Below are positions 35,898 through 45,554 of a stretch of DNA of 64,000 nucleotides, piece after piece. The notes under the pieces are model-generated. The model did not search any database and was not told the DNA's origin. It was given only the letters and a program-made list of their open reading frames with translations. Position 1 is the stretch's first letter; each line of letters begins with the position of its first letter. Source of the stretch: Thalassospiraceae bacterium LMO-JJ14 (GTDB lineage Bacteria > Pseudomonadota > Alphaproteobacteria > Rhodospirillales > Casp-alpha2). The position numbers and the translations under genes were made by a program. The DNA lies in the NCBI GenBank assembly GCA_021555105.2, contig CP134604.1, forward strand, positions 868,001 through 932,000. The letters are read 5' to 3'.

Positions 35898-37319
35898 ATG
35901 ACCGAGAAAAAGAACCAGAACAAGCCGGATACTGCACAGGGCACCAGCGCCATGTGGGGCGGGCGTTTCAGTGCCGGGCCGTCGGCGGTCATGGAAGCCA
36001 TCAACGCCTCCATCGACTTTGACAAAAAGCTCTATGCGCAGGATATCGCGGGCTCAAAGGCGCACGCCCGGATGCTGGCGGATCAGGGCATCATCGCATC
36101 GGCCGATGCCGATGCCATCGCCAAGGGGCTGGATGACATCCAGGCGGAAATCGAGGCCGGCACGTTCGAATTCAAGACCGCGCTCGAGGATATCCACATG
36201 AACGTGGAATCCCGGCTGCGCGAACTGATCGGCGATGCGGCCGGGCGGCTGCACACGGCGCGGTCCAGAAACGATCAGGTGGCGACGGACCTCAAGCTGT
36301 GGGTGCGTGACGCGCTCGACGGCCTGGATCGCGATCTCAAGGCTTTGCAGGCGGCGCTGATCGATCAGGCGGAACGCCATGCCGATTCGGTCATGCCCGG
36401 CTTTACGCATATGCAGACGGCGCAGCCGGTCACGCTCGGCCATCATCTGATGGCGTATGCGGAAATGCTCGGCCGTGACCGCTCCAGGGTGACGGATGCG
36501 CGCGCACGGATGAACGAAAGCCCGCTCGGTGCGGCGGCTTTGGCCGGCACCTCGTTCCCGATCGACCGGGACGCGACGGCCCGGGCACTCGGCTTCGAGC
36601 GTCCTGCGGCCAATTCGTTGGATGCGGTTTCCGACCGTGACTTCGCCATGGAATACATGGGCGTGGCAGCGATTTGCGCCGTGCACCTGTCGCGCCTCGC
36701 CGAGGAAATCGTGCTGTGGTGTTCGGATCAGTTCGGCTATGTGCGGCTGTCGGATGAATTTTCGACCGGCAGCTCGATCATGCCGCAAAAGCGCAACCCC
36801 GACGCCGCCGAACTGGTGCGGGCCAAGGCGGGCCGGGTGATCGGCGCGCTGAATTCGCTGATGATCGTCATGAAAGGCCTGCCGATGACCTACGGCAAGG
36901 ACATGCAGGACGACAAGGAACCGGTATTCGAGGTCGCCGACACCATGGCGCTGTCGCTGGCGGCGATGACGGGGATGATCGAAGGCGCGGTCTTCAATGA
37001 ACAACGAATGAAGGCCGACGCCGGCAAGGGCTTCTCGACGGCGACCGATCTGGCCGACTGGCTTGTCAGGACGCTGGCGATGCCGTTTCGCGATGCGCAC
37101 CATGTCACCGGTGCGCTGGTGAAAATGGCCGAGGAACGGGGCTGCGGCCTTGAAGATCTGCCGCTCGCCGACATGCAGGCCGTCAATGCCGGCATCAGCG
37201 ACGAAATCTTCGCCGTGCTCGGTGTCGACAATTCGGTCGCCAGCCGCAAAAGCTATGGCGGGACCGCGCCCGACAACGTCAGAGCGCAGATCAAAAATGC
37301 GAGAGCACGGTGGCTATAG
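35898..37319 (+). CDS. argH: Argininosuccinate lyase
   Basis: 473 residues. The fumarase-superfamily signature [12 protein letters not shown] carries the catalytic Ser, and the N-terminal [11 protein letters not shown] and [12 protein letters not shown] are diagnostic. It splits argininosuccinate into arginine and fumarate, the last step of arginine synthesis. It heads a run of plus-strand genes, with the LptM-like gene starting within 30 bases and lysA after it. Confidence 0.97.
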   Translation: MTEKKNQNKPDTAQGTSAMWGGRFSAGPSAVMEAINASIDFDKKLYAQDIAGSKAHARMLADQGIIASADADAIAKGLDDIQAEIEAGTFEFKTALEDIHMNVESRLRELIGDAAGRLHTARSRNDQVATDLKLWVRDALDGLDRDLKALQAALIDQAERHADSVMPGFTHMQTAQPVTLGHHLMAYAEMLGRDRSRVTDARARMNESPLGAAALAGTSFPIDRDATARALGFERPAANSLDAVSDRDFAMEYMGVAAICAVHLSRLAEEIVLWCSDQFGYVRLSDEFSTGSSIMPQKRNPDAAELVRAKAGRVIGALNSLMIVMKGLPMTYGKDMQDDKEPVFEVADTMALSLAAMTGMIEGAVFNEQRMKADAGKGFSTATDLADWLVRTLAMPFRDAHHVTGALVKMAEERGCGLEDLPLADMQAVNAGISDEIFAVLGVDNSVASRKSYGGTAPDNVRAQIKNARARWL

Positions 37320-37347
37320 GGCCTGAATGTGCTTTAGGATGGACGTC

Positions 37348-37617
37348 ATGAACGGGACCAGAAAAATGCTTTGCCGGGCATTGCTGCTGACGGCGGTCGT
37401 CGCCATGTTACCGGGATGCGGCGTCAAATCGGCGCCGGCGTCGGTCGATGGGGCGGACTATCCGCGCGTCTATCCGGCGTTGCCGGCGGAAAACGTGCAG
37501 GCGGCGCCGCAAAAGCGCACGCAGAGCGGCGGCACGGTCTATACACGGCGCCCGGCGAAAGACGGTTCCGGCGTCTACACGCCACCGCCGCCGGCGACGG
37601 AGATTTTGGCCCAGTAA
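37348..37617 (+). CDS. LptM-like small lipoprotein
   Basis: 89 residues from the ATG at 37348. The signal peptide ends in LPGCGVK, a lipobox, followed by a short Pro-rich mature part. Its place between argH and lysA is where many proteobacteria encode LptM (YifL), a partner of the LptDE lipopolysaccharide translocon. Upstream ATGs at 37327 and 37339 are possible. The function is inferred from position and the L-x-x-C-G-x-K pattern. Confidence 0.75.
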   Translation: MNGTRKMLCRALLLTAVVAMLPGCGVKSAPASVDGADYPRVYPALPAENVQAAPQKRTQSGGTVYTRRPAKDGSGVYTPPPPATEILAQ

Positions 37618-37642
37618 GGGTTTCCAGGGTTTAGGAACGGAC

Positions 37643-38938
37643 GTGGATCATTTCAACTACAAGAACGGCGAGCTTTATGCCGAGGATGTCCGCCTGGCCG
37701 ATGTGGCCGCGGCTGTCGGCACGCCTTTCTATTGCTATTCGACGGCGACGCTGGTGCGCCACTATACGGTTTTCACGGACGCCTTGGCTGGCCTCGACAC
37801 GCAGGTCTATTTCGCCGTCAAGGCGAACGGCAACATCGGTGTGCTGGCGACGCTGGCCGCGCTCGGCGCCGGCGCCGACATCGTTTCCATCGGCGAGTTG
37901 CACCGTGCCAATGCCGCCGGCATTCCGGCCTCGAAAACGGTTTTCTCCGGGGTCGGCAAGACCGCCGAGGAACTGCGCGCCGCGCTTGAAGCCGGTGTGC
38001 ATCAGATCAATGTCGAGTCGCTTTCCGAACTGCGCAGCCTGTCGGACATCGCGTCGGCCATGGGGGTCGCGGCGCGGATCGCCATCCGCGTCAATCCGGA
38101 TGTCGACGCCAAGACGCATGCCAAGATCACCACCGGCAAAAGTGAAAACAAGTTCGGTATCGCCTGGGAACAGGCCGAAGAGGTGTTTGCCGAAGCCGCC
38201 TCGCTGCCCGGCATCGATGTCGCCGGGGTTGCCGTGCATATCGGTTCGCAACTGGTCGACCTGGCGCCCTATCGCGCGGCGTATACAAAAGTGCGCGGTC
38301 TGGTGGAGACGCTGCGCGCGGGCGGCCATGATATCCGTGTCGTCGATCTCGGCGGCGGGCTCGGCATTCCCTATGACGCCGAGGACCCGCCCAGCCCGGC
38401 CGAATACGGCGCCATGGTCAGGGACGTCATGGACGGTATCGGCTGCAAGCTGGCGTTCGAGCCGGGCCGCATGATCTGCGGCAACGCGGGCGTGCTGGTC
38501 AGCCGTGTCGTCTACGTCAAGGAAGGCATCGACCGCTCGTTCCTGATTCTCGATGCGGCGATGAACGACCTGATCCGCCCGGCCATGTACGACGCCTATC
38601 ATACCGTGGTGCCGGTCCTGGAAGCCGGCGTCGGCGACAACATGGCGCCGGTCGATATCGTCGGGCCGATCTGCGAAAGCGGCGACACCTTTGCCAAGGG
38701 CCGCATGATGCCGAAGCTCGATCCCGGCGATCTGGTGGTGTTCCGCTCCGCCGGGGCCTATGGCGCGGTCATGTCGTCGACCTATAACGGCCGCGACCTG
38801 GTGCCGGAAATTCTGGTCAACGGCGCGGCTTACGAGATCGTTGCGGAACGGCTTAACATAGATGCTATGATGGCGCGTGAACACGTGCCTGCTTGGTTGA
38901 CCCAATCCAACAACGCGCCGAAGGAGGCGAGTGGATGA
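37643..38938 (+). CDS. lysA: Diaminopimelate decarboxylase
   Basis: 431 residues. It begins at GTG 37643 (MDHFNYKNGELYAE) with AGGAAC upstream; longer in-frame sequence is only the shadow of the lipoprotein gene. Lys60 in YFAVKAN binds pyridoxal phosphate, HIGSQL and GGGLGIPY are the PLP-phosphate loops, and CESGDTFAKGR holds the catalytic Cys. It makes lysine from meso-diaminopimelate. The stop overlaps the next start (ATGA). Confidence 0.96.
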   Translation: MDHFNYKNGELYAEDVRLADVAAAVGTPFYCYSTATLVRHYTVFTDALAGLDTQVYFAVKANGNIGVLATLAALGAGADIVSIGELHRANAAGIPASKTVFSGVGKTAEELRAALEAGVHQINVESLSELRSLSDIASAMGVAARIAIRVNPDVDAKTHAKITTGKSENKFGIAWEQAEEVFAEAASLPGIDVAGVAVHIGSQLVDLAPYRAAYTKVRGLVETLRAGGHDIRVVDLGGGLGIPYDAEDPPSPAEYGAMVRDVMDGIGCKLAFEPGRMICGNAGVLVSRVVYVKEGIDRSFLILDAAMNDLIRPAMYDAYHTVVPVLEAGVGDNMAPVDIVGPICESGDTFAKGRMMPKLDPGDLVVFRSAGAYGAVMSSTYNGRDLVPEILVNGAAYEIVAERLNIDAMMAREHVPAWLTQSNNAPKEASG

Positions 38939-41553
38939 CGGAAACGCCAGAGAAGTCACCGGAAGCTTCATCCGGTGTCTCACGCTTGTCGTCAACGTTG
39001 CAGGCCGCAGTGCTGACGATCCGCTGGGAACGTCTTTGGCGTGTTCTCTGGGCTCCTGTCGCGACGGTCATTCTGTTTATCGGTGTTGCCCTGACGGATG
39101 TTCTGCCGGCGCTGCCCGATGCCCTGCACAGCATCGCGCTGGCCTTGATCTGTGTTCTTTTCGGCTATTCCCTGAAGGGGCTTTTGCAGGCCTTCGCACC
39201 GATCACCGGGGCCGAGGTGGCGCGCCGCGTGGAGTCCGCTTCCGGTCTCAGGCACCGGCCGTTGACGGCGCTGTTCGATACCCCGGCACAGGAAAAACTG
39301 AGCGCCGATGCCAAGCTGTTGTGGCGCGCGCACATCGAGCGCGCGCTCAGGCAGACGGAGGGGCTGAGCTATCCGGCGCCCCGCCCGGGGGTCGCCGGTC
39401 TCGATCCCTATGGCCTGCGCTTCGTGCCGGTGCTGGTGTTGTTCATCGGCGTGCTGATGGGCAGCGACGATCCGCTGTCCAGACTTGAACGCGCGCTGTC
39501 GCCAATCGGCGATGCCGCCGCTGCCGATGCGCTCAGCATCGATCTGTGGGTCACGCCGCCGTCGTATACCGGTCTGGCGCCGAGTGTTTTCAATAATATC
39601 GGCATCCGGACGGCAAAAAAGGATGACGGCGCCGCCGATACGGCCACTGCACCGAACCGGGCGCGCCCGACCCTGATCGTGCCGGTCGGATCGCAAATTC
39701 TCGTGCACGCCACCGATGCCGAACATCCGCCGTCGCTCGGCCTTGGCGCCAGCGCCTTTCCGCTGGCAAGGCTCGGTGACGAAACCAGCACGTCCTATAA
39801 ACTGGAAATCGACGTCTCTGCCGAGGTTGCCGGTGCCGACAAGTTGACGCTGAATGTCGGCAAGTCGGTGCTGGCCGAATGGCCGGTGGTGATCGCACCC
39901 GACGCGGCGCCGAAGATCGAGTTCGAGCGCGCGCCGTCGAAGCAGCGCGACACGCAGCTCGAAGTGGTTTATCTGGCGTCCGACGATTACGGCGTCAAAA
40001 ACGTCGACATGACGATCCGCCGCCCGAACGGTGTGCCGGTGCCGGGCGGCGAGGCCGAGATCCGTATCGAGGTGCCGTTGAGCGGCGACCGCCGGGACAT
40101 TCGCGCGACGCACCTGCGCGATCTGTCGGCGCATCCGTGGGCCGGTCTGCCGGTGCAGGTAAAACTGATCGCCGAGGATACCGCCGGGCAGATAACCGAG
40201 ACCGACAGCATCGAAGTCGTCTTGCCGGAACGTATCTTCAACCACCCGGTGGCGCGCAAACTGGCCGAAGCCCGCAAGACGCTGAACGATGCCGATCTGA
40301 CATTGATGGAGATCGTCGCCAACGATCTGCACGAACTGTCGCTCTATCCGATGCGCTTTTTCGATGACACCGTCGCCTTTCTGGCGATCCGCACCGCCGC
40401 CGGTCGGCTCGGCTATGCGCATGACGTCGATGTCGTGCCGAGCGTGCAGCGTCTGTTATGGGAAACCGCGCTCAGGATCGAGGACGGGGAATTCGCACTC
40501 GCCGAGGCGGATCTGATGCGGCTTCAGGAAGAGGCGATGGAAGCGCTCCGCGACGGCAAGACCGGCGAAGAGCTTGAGCGCGTGATGCGCGAGCTTCAGG
40601 AGGCCATGGACCGTTACATGCAGGCCCTGGTCGAGCGCCTGCAGGAAATGGGTCTCGATGAACTGCCGCCGATGCCGGACCAGCCGCAGATGCAGACCCA
40701 GGACATCCAGGAGATGCTCGATAAGATCAAGGAAATGGCGGAAACCGGAAACCGCGATGCCGCCGAACAGATGCTGGCGCAGATGCAGCAGATGCTTGAA
40801 CAACTGCGCCAGGGCCTGAAGATGCAGGATGCCAATCCGGCGATGGCGCAGGCCAAGAAGCTCATGGACGGGCTGCGCTCGCTGACCCAGGACCAGCAGG
40901 AACTGCTCGACCGGACTTTCAAGGAAGGCCTGACCCGCCAGGCGATGCGGCCGAGGCTCGGTCAACAAGGTCAGCAACAGCAGGGCCAACAGCAACAAGG
41001 CCAGCAGGGCCAACAGCAACAAGGCCAGCAGGGCGAGCAGCAGGCCGGTGAAAACGGCCCGCCCAACGCCGCCGAACAGGATGCGCTGCGCAAGCGCCTG
41101 GGCGAGCTGATGATGCAGATGGACGAACTGATGGGCCAGATTCCGCAAAATCTCGGCCGCGCCGAACAGCAGATGGAACAGTCCGGCAACAATCTGGGCA
41201 AGGGCGAGCTGGCCGATTCCGCGCGCAACCAGACACAGGCGATCGAGGAACTGCGCAACGCCACCAACCAGATGTCGCAGATGCTGGCGCAGCAGTTCGG
41301 CCAGCAGATGGGCATCGCCGGCGGCAACCGCCCGATGCAGGGTCAGGAAGGCCGCTTCGATCCATTCGGACGGCGGAACTCCAGCGAGAACGGTCAGGGC
41401 ACCGCGGTCGAGGATTCCGACGTCCAGGTGCCGAACCGCATGGAGATGCGCCGCGCCCGGGAAATTCTCGACGAGTTGCGCAAGCGCTCCGGCGAACGCA
41501 CCCGCCCGCCCCTCGAACTCGATTACATCGACCGGCTTCTGGATATTTTCTGA
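38935..41553 (+). CDS. TIGR02302/DUF4175 membrane-anchored protein
   Basis: 872 residues. Two or three membrane helices near the N-terminus (about 40-85 and 165-185) are followed by a large Ig-like or beta-rich part, then long coiled coils rich in Glu/Gln/Met (residues 520-690). A low-complexity Gln-Gly stretch of about 25 residues (repeats of QQGQQQ) lies near 685, and the C-terminus is conserved (RRAREILDELRKRSGE). The family is restricted to alphaproteobacteria and nearly always follows lysA; its function is unknown, with an envelope role likely. Confidence 0.9.
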   Translation: MTETPEKSPEASSGVSRLSSTLQAAVLTIRWERLWRVLWAPVATVILFIGVALTDVLPALPDALHSIALALICVLFGYSLKGLLQAFAPITGAEVARRVESASGLRHRPLTALFDTPAQEKLSADAKLLWRAHIERALRQTEGLSYPAPRPGVAGLDPYGLRFVPVLVLFIGVLMGSDDPLSRLERALSPIGDAAAADALSIDLWVTPPSYTGLAPSVFNNIGIRTAKKDDGAADTATAPNRARPTLIVPVGSQILVHATDAEHPPSLGLGASAFPLARLGDETSTSYKLEIDVSAEVAGADKLTLNVGKSVLAEWPVVIAPDAAPKIEFERAPSKQRDTQLEVVYLASDDYGVKNVDMTIRRPNGVPVPGGEAEIRIEVPLSGDRRDIRATHLRDLSAHPWAGLPVQVKLIAEDTAGQITETDSIEVVLPERIFNHPVARKLAEARKTLNDADLTLMEIVANDLHELSLYPMRFFDDTVAFLAIRTAAGRLGYAHDVDVVPSVQRLLWETALRIEDGEFALAEADLMRLQEEAMEALRDGKTGEELERVMRELQEAMDRYMQALVERLQEMGLDELPPMPDQPQMQTQDIQEMLDKIKEMAETGNRDAAEQMLAQMQQMLEQLRQGLKMQDANPAMAQAKKLMDGLRSLTQDQQELLDRTFKEGLTRQAMRPRLGQQGQQQQGQQQQGQQGQQQQGQQGEQQAGENGPPNAAEQDALRKRLGELMMQMDELMGQIPQNLGRAEQQMEQSGNNLGKGELADSARNQTQAIEELRNATNQMSQMLAQQFGQQMGIAGGNRPMQGQEGRFDPFGRRNSSENGQGTAVEDSDVQVPNRMEMRRAREILDELRKRSGERTRPPLELDYIDRLLDIF

Positions 41554-41567
41554 GGGTTATTCACTGC

Positions 41568-41662
41568 CGTCATTCCGGCGAAGGCCGGAATCCAGAATCA
41601 ACTGGACATTCTCGCTGAGCGATTCTCACCGCCCTGGACCCCGGCCTGCGCCGGGGTGACGA
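41568..41662. repeat. Paired intergenic palindromes
   Basis: ATTCCGGCGAAGGCCGGAAT (41572-41591) and CCCCGGCCTGCGCCGGGG (about 41639-41656) are two hairpins. The flanking CGTCAT...TCCAG and CTGGA...GTGACG are themselves inverted, making an outer arm. Typical of dispersed intergenic repeats in GC-rich alphaproteobacteria. It lies between two convergent genes. Confidence 0.8.
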
Positions 41663-41686
41663 GGGTGCTGCTTCAGTAGACGGAAA

Positions 41687-42928
41687 TCAGTGCGCGGGCT
41701 TTTTCTCTTCGCCGTGGCTTTCACCGCCACGTTCGATGAACGTCACTTCGAGGCGCCGTGCCAGCGGGCTTGGGTCTTCGACCTGAATCTTGAAGCCGAT
41801 CTGATCGCCGCCGGAAAGCTGGGTCTTCAGCGGCGCGGTGTTCGCCGACTGGACGAGCTTGCCGTCAAGATCGGAGAGCCGCAGTTCCAGCATCGGCACC
41901 GGGCGTTCCCGGTCCGAGATGTTGGCGATCACGCCCCGCACCACCAGTACGTCCTTGCCGGAGATCGATTCCCGCGTGCTTTTCACATCGTTGATCGACA
42001 GCCCGGCGCCCAGCGAATCGTCGTTGAGACCGATCATCGAATAGATGCCTTCGGTGGCGGGGACCATTTCAATGATCGTTTCCTTGAGGAAGACCGCAGC
42101 CCCGATGACGCCCAGCAGGACAACCAGCACGGCCGCGAGAATGATCTTCAGCGCAGAGCCCTTGCCGTCGCCTGCGCTGCGGCCCCGGCCGGCGTCCTCA
42201 TCCTCGTCATCGTCTTCGTATTCGTCGTCGCCGGTTTCCTCGGCGGTGAAAACCTGGGGAATCGGCTCCGGTTCCTCCAGATCGTCGAAATCTTCGATGT
42301 CTTCGACGTCATCGTCGTCGCCGCCTGGGCTGTCGACCATGGACCCCAGGCCCGGCGAATCGTCGTCGTCGTCATCGCCGAACATCGCCTCGATGTCTTC
42401 CGACGACAGTTCATTGTCATCATCGTCGTCATCGGTGGCGAAGACGGCCATCGGGTCTTCGTCGGCGTCATCTTCCATATCCGGAAGGGCGACGTCTTCT
42501 TCTTCAACCTCGTCCGGCTCGGGCGGCGGCGGTGGCGGTGCGGCCGGTTCCGGCGCGGGCGGGGTTTGCTGTCCGTCCATCGGTGCGCCCGGCGCCGGGT
42601 AGCCTTCCTGCGGCGGGTAGCCGGGCTGCGGCGGGTAGCCGGGCGGCGGCGGGTAGCCGGGCGGCGGATAGCCGGGGTAACCCTGCGGCGGCGGGGGCGG
42701 ATAGCCGGGATAGCCCTGCTGCGGCGGATACGGATAAGGTTGCTGCGGCGGCGGTGCTGCGTGTTGTGCAGCGCCTTGCGGGCGCATCGGCGGCGGTGGC
42801 GGATCGGCGACCGGGCGTTGGTGCCAGGTGTTGCCGCAGTTCGAACATTTGACGGACTTGCCTTCCGCCCCCAGCTGGGCGGGAGTCACATTGTAGCGCG
42901 TCGAACAATTCGGGCAGGATATAAACAT
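41687..42928 (-). CDS. Zinc-ribbon (MJ0042) protein with Pro-rich and acidic regions and a DUF3426-like end
   Basis: 413 residues. An N-terminal zinc ribbon (Cys5, Cys8, Cys28, Cys31) is followed by about 75 residues of Pro/Gly/Tyr repeats of the GYPPP type, then about 100 very acidic residues with runs of Asp. A membrane helix (IILAAVLVVLLGVIGAAVFL) precedes a beta-rich periplasmic domain of the DUF3426 kind. The cytoplasmic zinc ribbon linked to a periplasmic domain suggests signalling or scaffolding at the membrane. The start at 42928 is chosen because MFISCPNC is the family's opening. Divergent from ftsE. Confidence 0.85.
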   Translation of the reverse strand: MFISCPNCSTRYNVTPAQLGAEGKSVKCSNCGNTWHQRPVADPPPPPMRPQGAAQHAAPPPQQPYPYPPQQGYPGYPPPPPQGYPGYPPPGYPPPPGYPPQPGYPPQEGYPAPGAPMDGQQTPPAPEPAAPPPPPPEPDEVEEEDVALPDMEDDADEDPMAVFATDDDDDDNELSSEDIEAMFGDDDDDDSPGLGSMVDSPGGDDDDVEDIEDFDDLEEPEPIPQVFTAEETGDDEYEDDDEDEDAGRGRSAGDGKGSALKIILAAVLVVLLGVIGAAVFLKETIIEMVPATEGIYSMIGLNDDSLGAGLSINDVKSTRESISGKDVLVVRGVIANISDRERPVPMLELRLSDLDGKLVQSANTAPLKTQLSGGDQIGFKIQVEDPSPLARRLEVTFIERGGESHGEEKKPAH

Positions 42929-43030
42929 ACGCGACCGGCCAGTTAAGACTTCAACGTTTATAAGCGCTGCTGATTCACCACGCAAGCGAACGCACGCAAC
43001 CGGCGTAAATCCTTTCGGCGGTGCAACAAA

Positions 43031-43993
43031 ATGCCGATGCTGGACGGATGGCGTTCGCGCGTGGCATTGTCGGAACATTATCGCGGACGCCGGCTGCTCG
43101 GCCATGCGTCCTACACCTTGAACGAGCCGCAGGTGCCGGGGTTGTCAAAAGGTAACATCGCACGTTTCGAAAATGTCGGGTTGCGCTACGGGCTTGGTCC
43201 GGAAGTGCTGCGCGACGTCACGTTTACGCTGGATTCCGGGTCGTTTCATTTTCTGGTCGGCGAAAGCGGCGCCGGGAAATCGTCGCTGCTGAAACTTTTG
43301 TATCTGGCGCTGAAGCCGTCGCGCGGCCTGATTTCCCTGTTCGGGGCCGACATTGCAACCACGCCGCGGCCTCAACTTCCCGCATTAAGGCGACAAATCG
43401 GCGTTGTTTTTCAAGAGTTTAGGCTTCTCGAGCATTTGTCGACGTTCGACAATGTCGCTTTGCCGCTGCGCGTTGCCGGGGTTCGGGAATCCGACGTCAA
43501 CCGCCACGTCACGGAGCTGCTCGAATGGGTCGGCCTGAAGGATCATATGAAATCGCGGCCGCCGACGCTGTCGGGCGGACAGCAGCAACGGGTCTCCATC
43601 GCCCGCGCCGTGATCGCCCGGCCCAAGCTTCTGCTTGCCGACGAGCCGACCGGCAATGTCGATGACCGCATGGCGCTCAGGCTCATGCATCTGTTCGAGG
43701 AACTGAACCGACTCGGCACGACGATCGTCGTTGCGACCCACAACATGGCGCTCGTCGACAGCCTCGGTTATCCGGTTATGCGCCTCGATGCCGGGGACAT
43801 GAGTGTTGTCGAAGGCAGCGGAAACAAGTCGGCGGCACGTGAATGGCGCGAATCGCGCGAATCGGCGCAGTCCAATGCTCAGGCAAATACACGGGCCGAA
43901 GCGAAGGCCCAGGCACGCGCCCGGCGCGAACGGATGCGCGGCGAAACCGACGACGCGGACATCGATCCGCCCGGCATCGAGAACTTCCTCTAG
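43031..43993 (+). CDS. ftsE: Cell-division ATP-binding protein FtsE
   Basis: 320 residues. ABC ATPase with Walker A GESGAGKS (77-84), the [14 protein letters not shown] signature and Walker [13 protein letters not shown]. With FtsX it forms the septal complex that activates peptidoglycan hydrolases. FtsE homologues normally begin near residue 43 here ([12 protein letters not shown]), so the true start may be the GTG at 43133 or TTG at 43142; the ATG at 43031 is the longest form. A 60-residue Arg/Ala-rich tail after the ATPase is unusual. FtsX starts directly at its stop. Confidence 0.93.
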   Translation: MPMLDGWRSRVALSEHYRGRRLLGHASYTLNEPQVPGLSKGNIARFENVGLRYGLGPEVLRDVTFTLDSGSFHFLVGESGAGKSSLLKLLYLALKPSRGLISLFGADIATTPRPQLPALRRQIGVVFQEFRLLEHLSTFDNVALPLRVAGVRESDVNRHVTELLEWVGLKDHMKSRPPTLSGGQQQRVSIARAVIARPKLLLADEPTGNVDDRMALRLMHLFEELNRLGTTIVVATHNMALVDSLGYPVMRLDAGDMSVVEGSGNKSAAREWRESRESAQSNAQANTRAEAKAQARARRERMRGETDDADIDPPGIENFL

Positions 43994-44878
43994 ATGCTCG
44001 GGGTCAAGCGATCAGACCTGCCGCTGGACAAGGACGCGCACAGCCGCTTCCTGCCGTGGCTTATTGCCTTCATGGTTTTCCTCGCCGTGCTCGCCATCGG
44101 CGGCATCCTGGTGCTGAACGCCACCGCGTCGCGCTGGGACCAGGGGGTCGGCGGCACGCTGACGGTGCAGATCGCGGCGACCGAGGATGCGGCGCGCGAT
44201 CAGAACAATCTGCAAGAAGTGCTGAACGTCATCGCCGCGCAATCGGGCATCGAGCGCTACATCGTGATCGAGGAAGAGCGCATGCTGGCGCTTCTGGAAC
44301 CGTGGCTGGGCAGCGCCGCGGAAGCGGGCGATCTGCCGTTGCCGAAACTGATCGATGTCGGCCTCGCCGACGAAGCGCAATTCGATCTCAAGGCATTTAC
44401 CCGCGCCCTGCAGCTGCGTGTCCCCGAAGCCACCGTCGACGATCACCGCATCTGGCTGCAGCGCCTCGTCAATCTGATCCGGACCGTCGAGCTGATCGCG
44501 CTGGCGGTGCTCGTCTTCATCGCGCTGGCGACCATGGGGACGGTGATTTTCACGACCCGGACCGGGCTTGCCGTGCACAAGGAAGCGATCGAGGTTCTGC
44601 ATCTGATCGGCGCGCAGGACAGTTACATCGCCGGCCAGTTCGCCGGGCGCGCCATGATGCTTGGGCTGAAAGGCGGCCTCATCGGTCTGTCGCTCGGCCT
44701 GCCGGCGCTGCTGGCGGTCGGCTATCTGGCGGAAAGCCTCGAGGATGCGGCCCTGCCGAACCTCAGCTTCGGCATTATCGAATGGGCGATTTTCGCGGCG
44801 ATTCCGCTCAGTGTGGCTTTTCTGGCGATGACCACGGCACGCTCGACGGTGCTGCGTTCGCTCGCACGGATGCTCTGA
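43994..44878 (+). CDS. ftsX: Cell-division protein FtsX
   Basis: 294 residues. The first helix (about 18-40) is followed by a periplasmic domain (about 45-165) and three more helices, the FtsX plan. RTGLAVHKEAIEVLHLIGAQDSYI is the cytoplasmic coupling segment for FtsE. The ATG follows the ftsE stop with no gap, so the pair is coupled. Confidence 0.93.
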   Translation: MLGVKRSDLPLDKDAHSRFLPWLIAFMVFLAVLAIGGILVLNATASRWDQGVGGTLTVQIAATEDAARDQNNLQEVLNVIAAQSGIERYIVIEEERMLALLEPWLGSAAEAGDLPLPKLIDVGLADEAQFDLKAFTRALQLRVPEATVDDHRIWLQRLVNLIRTVELIALAVLVFIALATMGTVIFTTRTGLAVHKEAIEVLHLIGAQDSYIAGQFAGRAMMLGLKGGLIGLSLGLPALLAVGYLAESLEDAALPNLSFGIIEWAIFAAIPLSVAFLAMTTARSTVLRSLARML

Positions 44879-44879
44879 G

Positions 44880-45554
44880 ATGCGCGGGCGCGGACGCGGG
44901 CGGCGGTCGCCCTGGCTGAGGACGATTGTCGTCATTTCGCTGCTGATGCTGGCGAGTTGGGGCGCCGGGCTGTTTGTCTTTGCCGAGCGCATTCCCCTGC
45001 CGGGACCGGAGCAGACGGAACGGACCGACGCCATCGTCGTGCTGACCGGCGGCAGCGGGCGCTTGCGTGCCGGGCTCGATCTTCTGCTCGAAGGCCGCGC
45101 CGAGCGGATGTTCATCTCGGGTGTTTATCGCGGCGTCGATGTGACTCAATTGCTGGCGCTTTTGAAGCAACAACCCGATCAGGTCGAAAACAGGATCAGC
45201 ATCGGCAATGCCGTGGACACTATCGAAAACGCCCTGGAAACCCGCATCTGGATGCGCACGCAAGGCTACACCTCGCTCAGGCTGGTGACGGCGGCTTATC
45301 ACATGCCGCGTGCCTTGCTGGAGTTTCAGGAAGCCATGCCGGCGGCACGGATCGTGCCGCATCCGGTGTTTCCCCAGCACGTCAAACAGGAATACTGGTG
45401 GGCATGGCCCGGGACCATGGCGCTGACGGTAACGGAATATAACAAGTATCTGGTGGCCTCGTTCCGCCACGGGGTCAAGCTGCTGGATCTGGGTGGCTCG
45501 CCGGCCGCCCGGCGCGACGATGCGGATACCGGCAAGGAAGGGGGCGGTACATGA
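44880..45554 (+). CDS. YdcF/SanA-type DUF218 protein
   Basis: 224 residues. One N-terminal membrane helix (about 15-35) precedes a DUF218 domain with DAIVVLTGGSGRLRAGLDLL, the binding loop, and LVTAAYHMPRALLEF. The family includes ElyC and SanA, linked to envelope and peptidoglycan or enterobacterial-antigen control. One base separates it from ftsX; its stop overlaps plsC by four bases. Confidence 0.88.
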   Translation: MRGRGRGRRSPWLRTIVVISLLMLASWGAGLFVFAERIPLPGPEQTERTDAIVVLTGGSGRLRAGLDLLLEGRAERMFISGVYRGVDVTQLLALLKQQPDQVENRISIGNAVDTIENALETRIWMRTQGYTSLRLVTAAYHMPRALLEFQEAMPAARIVPHPVFPQHVKQEYWWAWPGTMALTVTEYNKYLVASFRHGVKLLDLGGSPAARRDDADTGKEGGGT

